DNA of 64,000 nt from Utricularia gibba (lineage: Eukaryota; Streptophyta; Magnoliopsida; Lamiales; Lentibulariaceae). Position numbers and translations under genes: made by a program. Positions 35,121 to 45,563 of the stretch are shown in pieces. The stretch spans positions 4,960,001 through 5,024,000 of the forward strand of contig NEEC01000004.1 of NCBI GenBank assembly GCA_002189035.1, read 5' to 3'. Position 1 is the stretch's first letter, and each line of letters starts with the position of its first letter. The notes beneath the pieces were generated by a model. It ran no database searches and had not been told where the DNA came from. It saw only the letters and a list, made by a program, of their open reading frames with translations.

Positions 35121-35694
35121 CTGCAGCAAGCGGAAAGAGGCGTCGGAGAGCCACCGGAGCGAGGCTGACCGAGGATCAGGCCAACATGCTTGAGCGCGAC
35201 GTCTTCGAGGACGCATCACTGGAGACACACAGAAAGGAGATGGTGGCACAGGAATTAGGGTTGCACCACCGCCAGGTTGCGGATTGGTTCCAGAACAGGA
35301 GGGTGCGCCACCGCACCAAAAAGCTCGAGGAGGAGGAGTTCTTCAGGCCCCACTCCCTACGTGAAACCACCGTCGTCGAGAAATGCCACCTCGAAATGGA
35401 GGTTCGTCTTTGCCATCTCACTGCACCATTCACTCACACTGATATCAGTATTCATTGGTTACTTAAACTCCCATCATCAATATAATGACACTACCGTCGC
35501 CCTAGTTCCAGATTCCGCGGCTGAGGGAAAAACTGCGTGAAGCGGAAAATGAAATCCAAAAGTTTTCAGTAGGCGTTCCATCTTTTCCAACGGAAGAAGC
35601 ATCTCTGCACGCGGGATTTGAGTTTGATGACATCTTTGCCCCTGGGCTCTTCAGTGTATTGCCGCATGTAGCAAATAGCCATTACCAGGTGTAA
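35121..35694 (+). pseudogene. HD-Zip I homeobox gene, copy 1 (degenerate)
   Basis: Exon a (about 35,121-35,401) codes for a homeodomain and exon b (35,512-35,694) for the rest of the leucine zipper and a short C-terminus; the intron is GT-AG. Compared with copy 2 it lacks four residues before helix 1 (12 bases deleted), has WFQNRRVRH preceded by QVAD in place of QVAV (Asp in the hydrophobic recognition helix), KFSVG for KLSAG, and an eight-base deletion near the end that changes the last residues. No ATG-containing first exon was found. The nearest known type appears to be the ATHB21/40/53 group of class I. Helix and zipper changes suggest loss of function. Confidence 0.75.
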
Positions 35695-36310
35695 ATTAGT
35701 CTTTTCAGATCTGATGATTAGGAAATGTGATTAGGATATTATCAAGTGATTAGGTACTCATAATTTCATAATTAGTAAACATGAAATTGGAATGTTTGGA
35801 ATTCTGCAATTAGAAAAAATATAATGGATTATTGGATGATGAAATTCAATCATGCATTACATAATAAAATTTTATTTCATTATTATTATTAGTAGTATTA
35901 GATATATAGATATATAATTGCGAAATTCTTAATTAATGAATATTATTTAATATAAAATTAATTTTGCATGTCACACTTACGTGACATTTTTCAAACTTTT
36001 GCGATTTATGTCATCTATAATACACTATTTCGAACATCTTTTCAAGCAGATCGCGTTCGTTTATGAACGAAGGTCTGATCATCGGAAAATTTTCTGGAGC
36101 TGCAAAAGTGGTCGGGTAATAATTGGCCGGTGGAGGAAAGATAACCTGAAGATTGCAAATCAACTGTGTTGCGTCACTGCGGAGTAGAGACGAGATTTGG
36201 TGGAAAACCAAACAAGGTAAAAACGTAAAAGCACACATCTTTATTTATTTTCCAGCAAAGAAAGTATTCTAGAATTCGACGGAGTATCGGGCTTCACGGG
36301 CCTGCACGAG
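35695..36310. other. Shared 3' flanks of HD-Zip copy 1 and KCS copy G
   Basis: No gene is seen. The first 130 bases match 44,310-44,440 and 3,985-4,120. The last 200 match 4,500-4,716 (3' flank of KCS B). Confidence 0.5.
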
Positions 36311-37792
36311 CTAGTGCTTCCCAGCTTCTGGAATGGAGACCGGATATTTATGAATGCAATCCTTCCAGGGACCGTCGACCGGAGTTTTGATCGTGCGGAT
36401 GCATTTCCAGACCGCACTATTGCATTTAAACCCACTTCCCAACCCGATTTGCCAAACCTTGTTACCCTTCTTCATCCTCCCTTTAGCCTCTATGTAAGCG
36501 AGCTCGTACCAAATGGAAGACGAGGAGGTATTCCCGAACCGGTGGAGAGCCATACGGGATGGTTCGACGTCCTCCGGCGAGAGCTGGAGGCTTTTCTGCA
36601 CCTCATCGATCACCGCCCGGCCGCCGGAGTGGATGCAGAAGTGATCGAAAGCTTGTTTGAAATCAGGGATGTAGGGCTTCCATTTAGGGTTGATGATATT
36701 TCTTCCAATTAGGGATAGCGCGAATAAGAGCTGCTCCGACGCCGGAAGTGCTAGAGGTGCAATAGTACTTATGTTTAACTTCAGCGCTCTTCCGGCGGTG
36801 GCATTTAAATCCTTTGACAATTTTAACCCCGATATGCCTTCGGAGTCTTCTTGCTGGAATACGCATCTGTAGGCGCTGTCATCGGCACCCGTATGGGTTC
36901 GGACGAGGTGGAGGAGTTCGTACTTCGCACGGCGGCGATCGCGGGCCTTGTTGGAAAGGAGAACTGCAGCGGCGCCCATGCGAAAGATGCAGTTGGGCAA
37001 GAGCATGGCTCTCACCGAGCCTTGGTAGTGATTGGGAGTGATGATTTCCGTAGTCACGACAAGTGCATAGGAATTGGGATGCGCCCGCAGCAGATCCTTA
37101 GCTAAATCAACCGAAATCAGACCGGCGCTGCACCCCATTCCCGCAAGATTGAAGCTCTGGATGTTACTCCTGAGCTTGTACTTATTAACGATCATCGCTG
37201 ATAACGACGGCGTCGGCGAGAACATGCTGCAGTTGACGACCAAAATATCAATATCGGTTGGCCTCAGCCCTGTTTTCCTTATCAAATTATCGATTGCAGA
37301 AAACATGACCAGCTCAGCTTCCTCACGAGCACTCTCCATCGTTGGTTTGGGCGGGATGTAGAGAAGTGAGTCTGGAAAAGATGTTTCTTCTCCAAGTCCC
37401 GATCGTCCCAGAATCTTCTTCATGAAATCCACCCTTTCAGGGTGATTTTTATGAAGAAGGTGGACATGTTCGACGAACCTGTCAGCAGGAACTCTGAGGG
37501 TAAAGGGTGCCTTGAAACAATCGAAGTCCACCAGATAAATAGCTCGTGGCTTCGAACGTCGATAAAGGGTTGCTGCCAGTATCATGGAGAAAACAGCGCA
37601 TAGAATATAAATGGGATCCAAGTTTAGAGATTTCCCGGCCCCGATCATCCCCTCCACCCCGACACGGCCGACCTTGGCGGCCACGGCTCCGGCCAGCGCA
37701 ACCAACAAGAGGGTGAAGAAATTATTGACAACATGCTTGAAACACACATTGAGGTACTTCTGCTTCCTCGATGCAGAGGCGGTCACAGCCAT
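36311..37792 (-). CDS. 3-ketoacyl-CoA synthase, copy G (intact)
   Basis: This intact single-exon KCS has 493 residues counted from the second ATG; the first in-frame ATG (37,840) lies only three bases from the TATAAATA box and so is probably upstream of the mRNA. Two membrane anchors near the N-terminus are followed by the condensing-enzyme fold with Cys (LAGMGCSAGL), His (FCIHSGGRAV) and Asn (RFGNTSSSS). It differs from B and D in HSGG for HAGG, GLGSGFKC for GFGSGFKC, and the C-terminal residues EAGKH for EVVKL. It is the only copy with both a canonical TATA box and a perfect L1-box-like TAAATGCA, and is the best candidate for an active epidermal gene. Confidence 0.94.
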   Translation of the reverse strand: MAVTASASRKQKYLNVCFKHVVNNFFTLLLVALAGAVAAKVGRVGVEGMIGAGKSLNLDPIYILCAVFSMILAATLYRRSKPRAIYLVDFDCFKAPFTLRVPADRFVEHVHLLHKNHPERVDFMKKILGRSGLGEETSFPDSLLYIPPKPTMESAREEAELVMFSAIDNLIRKTGLRPTDIDILVVNCSMFSPTPSLSAMIVNKYKLRSNIQSFNLAGMGCSAGLISVDLAKDLLRAHPNSYALVVTTEIITPNHYQGSVRAMLLPNCIFRMGAAAVLLSNKARDRRRAKYELLHLVRTHTGADDSAYRCVFQQEDSEGISGLKLSKDLNATAGRALKLNISTIAPLALPASEQLLFALSLIGRNIINPKWKPYIPDFKQAFDHFCIHSGGRAVIDEVQKSLQLSPEDVEPSRMALHRFGNTSSSSIWYELAYIEAKGRMKKGNKVWQIGLGSGFKCNSAVWKCIRTIKTPVDGPWKDCIHKYPVSIPEAGKH

Positions 37793-37842
37793 TCCGGTGG
37801 TTTCTGTTTGATCTGCCCTATCGGCGGCAAACGGGAGCATGG

Positions 37843-37850
37843 TATTTATA
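37843..37850 (-). promoter_or_regulatory. TATA box of KCS copy G
   Basis: TATAAATA on the minus strand, 51 bases before the preferred start codon. Confidence 0.65.
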
Positions 37851-37878
37851 GACTCAAATCAAAACCAGGGCTTCCCAT

Positions 37879-37886
37879 TGCATTTA
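37879..37886 (-). promoter_or_regulatory. L1-box-like element of KCS copy G
   Basis: The minus strand reads TAAATGCA, which fits the L1 box consensus TAAATGYA bound by epidermal HD-Zip IV factors. It lies about 30 bases upstream of the TATA box. The other copies read CATTTAATGCAATG or similar at this place and do not fit the consensus. Confidence 0.4.
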
Positions 37887-40800
37887 ATGCAGATAGTGGG
37901 TTGTTGCTACTTTCATTTAATACAAAAAAACTTTTTATGCATTACAAATTCATTTCCCTTATTTTGAGATAATTAAGAGCTTAATTAGAGTGGTTATACG
38001 CTATTTTCAAATAAAAATGAATTTAAAGAGAGTGACTTTTCAAGACATTTTACTAAATGCAAATCGATTCTATAAATCAAATGTAATACTAACCAAACAC
38101 AATTAACTTGATAAACGTGAATTTTTTCAAAATCACTATAAAACACGAACCTGACGTACCAAATATAATTCATAAATCCAATTCATTCAAATTACTAACA
38201 AATTAAAATCATACATTAGAATCGAGTATGAAGATCATAAACTTGTAATATAACATGGTTTTTTGTTAGTTTTTATAACTTAAAAAATTGGGAATACATA
38301 CGTTGTCTAATACAAAACATATCGTTTCCTTCATTTTCAATAAGCATGTAAATGAGTTTTAATTTATCTAAAACCAAATTTAAATTAAATGATCAATTTA
38401 ATTTAAAATTTATTACCAAACATATACATTAAATAAAACAGTCACTAAAAACCACCTTGTTTGATAGGATATTTTAATTCACTCATTGTTGAATATAAAT
38501 AAAATTAATTTACATAAAAATGATTGATTTAAAAATATTAGTGTTCTTTTTGAAGAATTTTATTTAAAAACTAATTATTTATCATTTGTTTCATAAATAT
38601 TTTAATAATTAGATTTATATATAATATTACTAAAACATCTACAAAAAATATTGAAGTAAAATCTTTTTTAATTAATAATATTATTACTATTGTACATTAT
38701 TATCATTGAATTAACTAAACCAACCTAATAAATGATTTGATGTTTCAATATGAATGAAGTTTTTAATAGTAAACTTATTTGGGTATCTAACAAAAATGAG
38801 ATTAACATGTACTATCATATAATATAATGTAATGTTTCACTTCTTACCAGACCAGCCCTTAAACCATGGTTTGAAAACCATGATGTTCTGTATCCAACAT
38901 AAATGGGTGTGGGGTTGTCTTCAACAATCAACAAGAAACAAAGGCTATGTCATACCACATCAACATATTTATGTATTTATTCATCAAGCACCTTGTATCA
39001 TGTGCTCTTCACAAGGCTATGCACACACAAAGAAGACATGTTTAAGGGTGTGATGCATGAGGTTTAACTCCCACATTGTATTTGGAAGTACATGGAACAT
39101 GTAACGTCCGATTCCAATATCCTAAGTGGGCTCGTTTAGGATGTGTTTGATAAGAAGTTTTAAATTAAATATATAATATAATTTAAATTTGATTCTAAAC
39201 GAGTTTAAATCTTCTATGAGTGTTTATTGAAAATAAAAATATTACATTTATTATATGATATATTTAACATAATGCATACATTATATTTTATTCTAAAATA
39301 TATAACCGAAACTCCAAACAATCTATCCATACTTATCATAAAATTGAATTAGTTTTCAAAAGTTAATTTTTATAGAAGATAATCAGTTATATTTTTTAAT
39401 TGTAAAATTAATAGTATTAGAATAAAATTAATTTTAATAGAATAAGAATAGTTTCCAAACATTGTCTAAATCTACCATATGTGTTTAAGAAAACAAAGCA
39501 AAAGATTAGCTTTATATTAAACTTTTTACGTGGTTTATCTAACACCTTAAATCATATAACTCAAACTTCAATCAATCCATCTACTCGCCCCATCATCTCT
39601 ATAGGTATGAAAAATGAGGTTATTTGGCTACTTTTAAAGTTGAGATTAGTTTCAAATTAAATGCTTTTTTCGAGTCACCGATTCATAAACGGAATTTTTA
39701 AATCTTGAAACGAATCAAAACTGGAACCAAATCACATGGTTTTGATTTAAAACCAGAACCAAAACGTTGAATTGAAGTAGAACTGAAATCAAATGATTAT
39801 TTTAGAAATTGATTCACAGTGCTCACATGAGCCATTATAAATGTCTGAAAAACATTGTTTTTTAAAAGATTTTTCAAACTTTCATAACAACTGTTAATAA
39901 TATCTAAAAACAATTGAATGTTTTTTAGGCACTCACATCAAACATTGACAGGAAAATTATTGTTTTTTTAAATATTTTTTAAGCTTACATAACGGTTGTT
40001 AAGAATGCTTACGATCGTTTAAACACGAAACTGAAGGTTAAAAATTGTTGGTTCCACATGAGTAGTAACCATTATTTTCTGATCTCAAATATCTCAAACC
40101 GGTCCAAAATTGTACGATTTCGATTTGAACCAGTTATAACTCAAGTTAATTTCATCACCCCTTAGGCCTGCATTTAATTTAGCATATCTAGCTCATTATA
40201 TACTTTTAATGATGGTCGGCGCAATCAGTTATTTTTTTCAGGTATAATGTTCTTCTTCCTATTTTATTAATTCACTTCGTAACTTTCTTTCAAAAATTCT
40301 TTTCGACTTCAACGATGTTTTCTCTCTAAGTCGACATCAAATTATTGCAGGATTTTGTTTCGATAAGACTTTAAAGTATATTGGTTTTAAAAATCTATTT
40401 AATACGAGACTTGATTGCGACAAATGTGGCTAAAATTTTTTTGGCTTCAAATATATTTTCCGTAACGCTCTAATGAGTTGGCACACTTGACCAAGCCACG
40501 TCGTGTCCATGCACGTTCTTTAGTAATAAAATAAAGTGTATTATTTTATTCTTAAATGTGACAAGAAATTACAAATTTGGGTACCACGCATTAAGTTCGC
40601 CTGGCTGTGCCCAAAATTGACGACTATCCACCATGAACGCGACCAACCCCCAACCTTCAAGACCTGTTCTCATTGCGGCGTCACGCGATCTTCCAAGGCG
40701 ATTATCAGATATAAGCAACTTCGAAGTAATTAAAACAAGGATAATTGAGTCGCTTTTTAATCCTTATTACAATGTGACAATCATATATTTTAATTTGTGA

Positions 40801-42050
40801 TTATGTGTATAATTAAAGTGTGTTGGGGGGTTATGTGTAATTTATTACTTAATAATAGTTAAATAAAATAATTTATTAAGTAAGTTGAATGAATAGTCTA
40901 TTTGTTTGATATTTTTCATAAACATATAAGATATATATAACCATTTATCATCTATTTACATGATATTATTCGTTTCTAACATTTAGTTTTTTTTTAATTT
41001 TATATTATCTTCTTTAAGAAAAAAAATCTTATACAAAATTAAGATAACTTATCAATTTAATCATGTCTTTTCTTCTATCCATAACAAATTGGAATACTAT
41101 CATAAATCATTGGTTTACAATATATGCCATTTTAATTTTTTAATTTTCAATTGAGTTATCTACAACTATTCAGAAATAACTTTTATTTTTTTAAGCATAG
41201 TTACTAAACACGTAAATAATATTTTATAATATTGATAAAATTGAAATTTATCTCATGTATACATTGAGTTTATAAAAAAAAAGTGCGTAAACTAAACATG
41301 CAATTACTAAATTTTAACAATTTATAATATAATAACTGAAATTTATAATCGAAATACATTAAAATATAAGTAGCGTAAAAAAGTAATAATCACAAAGTAT
41401 TTATTGATTGATAATGACTATCTATTTATTTGATAATTAATTTTAAAATTTGTTCATTTACAAATTTAATATTAATATTGAATTAGTCATTATATGTTTA
41501 TAAATTAAATAACTATAAATAATATTTTAAGATAATTGTACATATTTAAAATTTAAAATTATTTAATTTTTGAATAAATTATTTTATGATAATGTAAATA
41601 ATAGTATACTGTCACCTCTAATTCTATAATTAACAACGTAAATAAATATATCGAAAAAGATAGTTATAACATTATTTGGTTTGCATCCCCAATATTTATT
41701 TGTCCCAATTATTATTATTATTATTATGTGCGTATTGATGTGGAGATTGGTGATTAAATTTAATATTTTAAGAAATTAAAAACATGCTATTAATAGGAGG
41801 GCCTAATTGGCCACGTTTCTTTCTCAAAAAGGGCTTGCTGGGGCCTGGGATGGGCATGTGGGCCAGGGTTATCTTTTGCAAGTGCCCAATGGCTAAAGAC
41901 ATTGTGCAATCAGAGTTGGGCTTCCAGGTCCAATAGGTGTTAGTAATAATGCAATGATTATTGTAAACAATATCGCTACATTTGCAAAAATCACATGAAA
42001 CTTAATAAAAAGTGATATATGTTTGATCCTTGAAAGGGGCACCGCAACTC
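37887..42050. other. Spacer upstream of KCS copy G
   Basis: No gene is seen. The usual flank blocks lie at 38,890-39,050, 40,165-40,210, 40,470-40,650 and 41,640-41,960. Between them are long AT-rich stretches (38,000-38,830; 39,140-40,130; 40,740-41,640) with no recognisable features. Confidence 0.5.
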
Positions 42051-42273
42051 AAAAAACAAAGCAACCGTGCGCCTTTGTGTTGCCCATTTGATCCTTCATT
42101 GGCTTCGCCCAGCGGCACGGCGGTGATGAGCCCATCGTGCTCCCTGGGGCTGCCGTGTCCTGAGAGTCGTCCCCGAGTCCCGAATCAGCTGACTCTGAAG
42201 TGCAAATAATTGGTTCGAAACGCACAAACAAAAATGGTCAGAACAAAGTGACAGGTTCCTCCCAGAATCGGAT

Positions 42274-43590
42274 TTAACAACATAGAGAGAGAGTGGGCAA
42301 CCATATAAATAAAGTTTCAGTATATCTACAGAGTTTGATGGGTTGACGACACGTGGAGGATGGTGTAGTGATGATATATAGACATGGTACGGCCTCCAAA
42401 AGCAAAGCAACCACATCAGATATGAGGCTTCGCCACTCGCTTCCCCCATCTTTCCTTCGAGTAGTGGGATCCCCAAACCATCTAATGACAAACTCCAAAT
42501 CTAAAGTGTCTGGAGATATCCGATTCAAATAAGGAACAATAGCATGTGCGAGTGATGGAGTCATGCTTAAAGCTTGAATCACCATAGAATTTAAAGGTTG
42601 AATCACCAGACAATGTAGTGGTGTATCAGGGAAGTGGAGTATACTGATATGGTTTTCGTTGAAATTTAGGATCCGACGGGTCGGACAAGCGTGCACGTGA
42701 AGTCTAAATACACAATAAACGTGGATCACAATATAAAATATTAGGCCCAATCAATTATTAGTAAACTATAATTTATTATATACTTGACTATTTCACTTTC
42801 ATTTTTCGATGTGGTACTATATATTCTAACAGTTTTAAGATATAAAACTTTCATTTTGTGAATCAATTCGGATGCACTCATCCCACCTAAGTCACAACGA
42901 AGGGGAAAGAGATGATGAAAGTGGGAATTGGAAGAGAGTGACTGACAGGTTCTATCAGTCTCATGTAGTTGGGTGATGGGACCAAAAGGGTGAACACGTG
43001 CTTCGTTGTCATAGGTTTCGATCAAAGGAACGAGTGCTACTCATCATGCAGCAGCATACCACATCCGACAAAAAGGTCGGATAAGGATCAAAGTCTTTGC
43101 CTGTCGATCGTTTCTTTAATCCAATTATGAGTTGTCTTGACTCCACAAACGCATAGATATTGATTATGGAGGGTGCAGAAGAAGGGGATCAAAGTAATCC
43201 AAACAACAAGCTCCTCTAGGTCGTCTCCATCGATCATATCAGCCGTTTTGACAGACTGTTTGGCTCGTAAACAGCTTACAATCAATACTCAATACAGGGT
43301 TTCATGGAGCAACCACGGGTTGTAGTTTAGTGCAAAAACTGTGGGAATATTAGGTTCCTGATTCTTCCTGGTTCCATTGCCATTAACTAGCTAAGTAACC
43401 AGCCCTTCTCTGTGAAAGGGGCATGGAGGTAAATTCAGTCCTTTCCATCTCTATAAAAGAAAGCTTTGGTTCATCCTTACGAAGAAGCTCCAACTTGTGC
43501 TTTCTTCTGATAAGCTCCGTCATGCACTCCCATTCCGACGAAGAATCCCCGATGGCTGGAACCGACTCTTTTTGGAGTGAACACCGTACC
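42274..43590 (-). pseudogene. Unrecognised conserved protein, copy 2 (interrupted)
   Basis: This is the second copy of the protein at 34,281-34,975, with the same blocks (SSEWECMTELIRRKHK, EPKLSFIEMERTEFTSM, QLHETDRTCQSL, SLAHAIVPYLNRISPDTLDL, VIRWFGDPTTRRKDGGSEW). It is broken in three ways: a solo LTR at 42,657-42,831, an extra segment of about 435 bases (about 42,976-43,412) absent from copy 1, and a short insertion that duplicates LVIQPLN-like sequence. It also lacks the residues AHLLEGI near the start. It is probably dead. Confidence 0.5.
42657..42831. mobile_element. Solo LTR, 175 bases, with target site duplication
   Basis: The insert starts CGTTGAAATT (TG mutated to CG) and ends TTCTAACA. 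It is exactly the length of LTR1 in KCS copy F (29,402-29,576) and similar throughout. It is flanked by a perfect 5-base repeat GTTTT (42,652-42,656 and 42,832-42,836), and copy 1 of the surrounding DNA (34,630-34,645) shows the empty site. Confidence 0.9.
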
Positions 43591-43743
43591 AACTCACTGT
43601 TCCATTAAGCACCTTTTTTTTTTCCTTTCAAGAAACAAACACCACTCTTAACATACGAACGTGCAGTACATGTCACTAGACAAAGCATGTCTCCTTTTAT
43701 CTTTCTATTTTTGCTGTAATAAAGTTTTTGATTTTCGAAAAAG

Positions 43744-44299
43744 CTGCAGCAAGCGGAAAGAGGCGTCGGAGAGCCACCGGAGCGAGCACAAACAGGAGGC
43801 TGACCCAGGATCAGGCCAACATGCTTGAGCGCTACTTCTTCGAGGACCCGTCACTGGAGACACACAGAAAGGAGAGGCTGGCACAGGAATTAGGTTTGCA
43901 CCACCGCCAGGTGGCGGTTTGGTTCCAGAACAGGAGGGTGCGCCACCGCACCAAGAAAATAGAAGAAGAGTTCTACAGGCTCCACGCCCTACATGAAACC
44001 ACCGTCGTCGAGAAATGCCACCTCGAAATGGAGGTTCGTCTTTGCCATATTCATTGATTACTTCAAAAAACACTAATCAGTCGTAAACTCCTGTCATCAA
44101 CATAATGACATTACCCTCGCCCTAATTCCAGATTCTGCGGCTGAGGGAAAAACTGCGTGAAGCGGAAAATGAAATCCAAAAGCTTTCAGCAGGCGTTCCA
44201 TCTTTTCCAACGGAAGAAGCATCTCTGCACGCGGGATTTGAGTTTGATGACATCTTTACCCCTGGGCTCGCCTGGGATTCAGTGTATTGCTTCATGTAG
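43744..44299 (+). CDS. HD-Zip I homeobox protein, copy 2 (first exon not found)
   Basis: Exon a (about 43,744-44,033) and exon b (44,132-44,299) join in phase 0 with GT-AG borders. The product has a basic stretch (SGKRRRRATG), a homeodomain from RRLTQDQANMLERYFFE to QVAVWFQNRRVRHRTKK, then a leucine zipper (YRLHALHETTVVEKCHLEME joined to ILRLREKLREAENEIQKL), then an acidic tail with FEFDDIF ending AWDSVYCFM. This fits class I HD-Zip transcription factors, nearest to the ATHB21/40/53 type, which bind AATNATT sites as dimers. No ATG precedes exon a in frame, so a first exon lies upstream or is lost. The intact recognition helix makes it the better of the two copies. Confidence 0.75.
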
Positions 44300-45563
44300 C
44301 AGATAGCCGTTAGTAGGTGTAAATTAGTCTTTTCAGTTCTTATGATTAGGAGCTGTAATTAAGCTATCAGAAAGTGATTAGTGACTAATGATTTCAAATT
44401 TAGTAACCATGAAAATTGAAGTGTTCGGAATTTTTAGCAATTAATTTACCTTGAATTATTTATAAAACACACAATGAATTTATTCGAAATTAATGTCTGG
44501 TATACTTTTGAATATTAATTTTAATGATTTTTCCCTATTTTTTATGTTTTATATCCAAATAGAATTTACATATTATACTTTTCATTTGATATCTTTCTTT
44601 TTTATTCATATTAAAAATACTAAGAATATAATTATATTTTCTATCCATTTATAATTAATCAACCAACCATATTTCATTCATCAATATATACGTATTAAAA
44701 TATTTTAATATATTTAAGTATTTTAATCCAACACACTCAATATTTATATTATGGTTTTAAAGAACGGATTAAATTATTTAGTATGGAATATAAATGAATT
44801 ATAATACATTTAAATTTGTAGAAAAAAATATATCAAAATTTTGAAAATATTAAAAATATTTATTATGTATAAATATAATATTTTTTTCAATCTATGAGAA
44901 TCAAAATGTGTTTTCTAGTAAAATTTAGTTTGAATTATGTGAAAAAAATAATTGGATAATTGGATGCATTTGAATTATTTAAAATAATTGATTTGTATGA
45001 GCAATAATTCGATTATAAAAAGAAAAAATTGTTTGAGACGATAACTCCATCCGCCAGTCTCCGAAATTCCAGACCAGCAGCAGCCCGTTGCCCGTTTCCC
45101 GCCGGCAAAGTTCCGTCCTTTGGTCTGGGAAAGAGCCGTTTTTCCGAGACTTGCTCCTCGCTGACTTCTGGTTTTCCGGCGAACCCAAAATTAGGAGCTG
45201 CGGTCTTATCCGTTTGTGGTTTCGGCGTTAATTGAGAGACCTGGGTCTCATTAATTGGGAGCGAAAGTAGATATTTGATTTGAACTGCGGTTGAAGTTGG
45301 AGTGCGACTCCTTTTTCGTCTCCACCTGAGTTGTTCGTTCTCAGCAGGTTAGGTCAGTCTCAGGCACTTTCAATTTGTACTTTCCCCTATTTGATTTGGT
45401 CCTTCGTCTTCTTGTATCATTTACTTTTGCTTTTCTTTTGAGCAGAGTCATGAGTCGTGTTGCGTTTTGTCGAGTAGTTGGTCTCTAATTATTCACATGA
45501 ATAAATCCAAGCTTCTGCATTTTTAGTAGTTTGTCATTATTTTTGGGAGAAGGCTGATTGCAA
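44300..45563. other. Edge of the repeated region and bZIP leader
   Basis: 44,300-45,000 is AT-rich and similar to 3,985-4,430. From about 45,030 base composition changes to that of a gene leader, with CT-rich and GC-richer sequence. A possible 5' UTR intron is 45,349-45,551 (CAG|GTTAGG ... GAAG|GCTG), not certain. No KCS sequence follows this HD-Zip copy. Confidence 0.4.
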
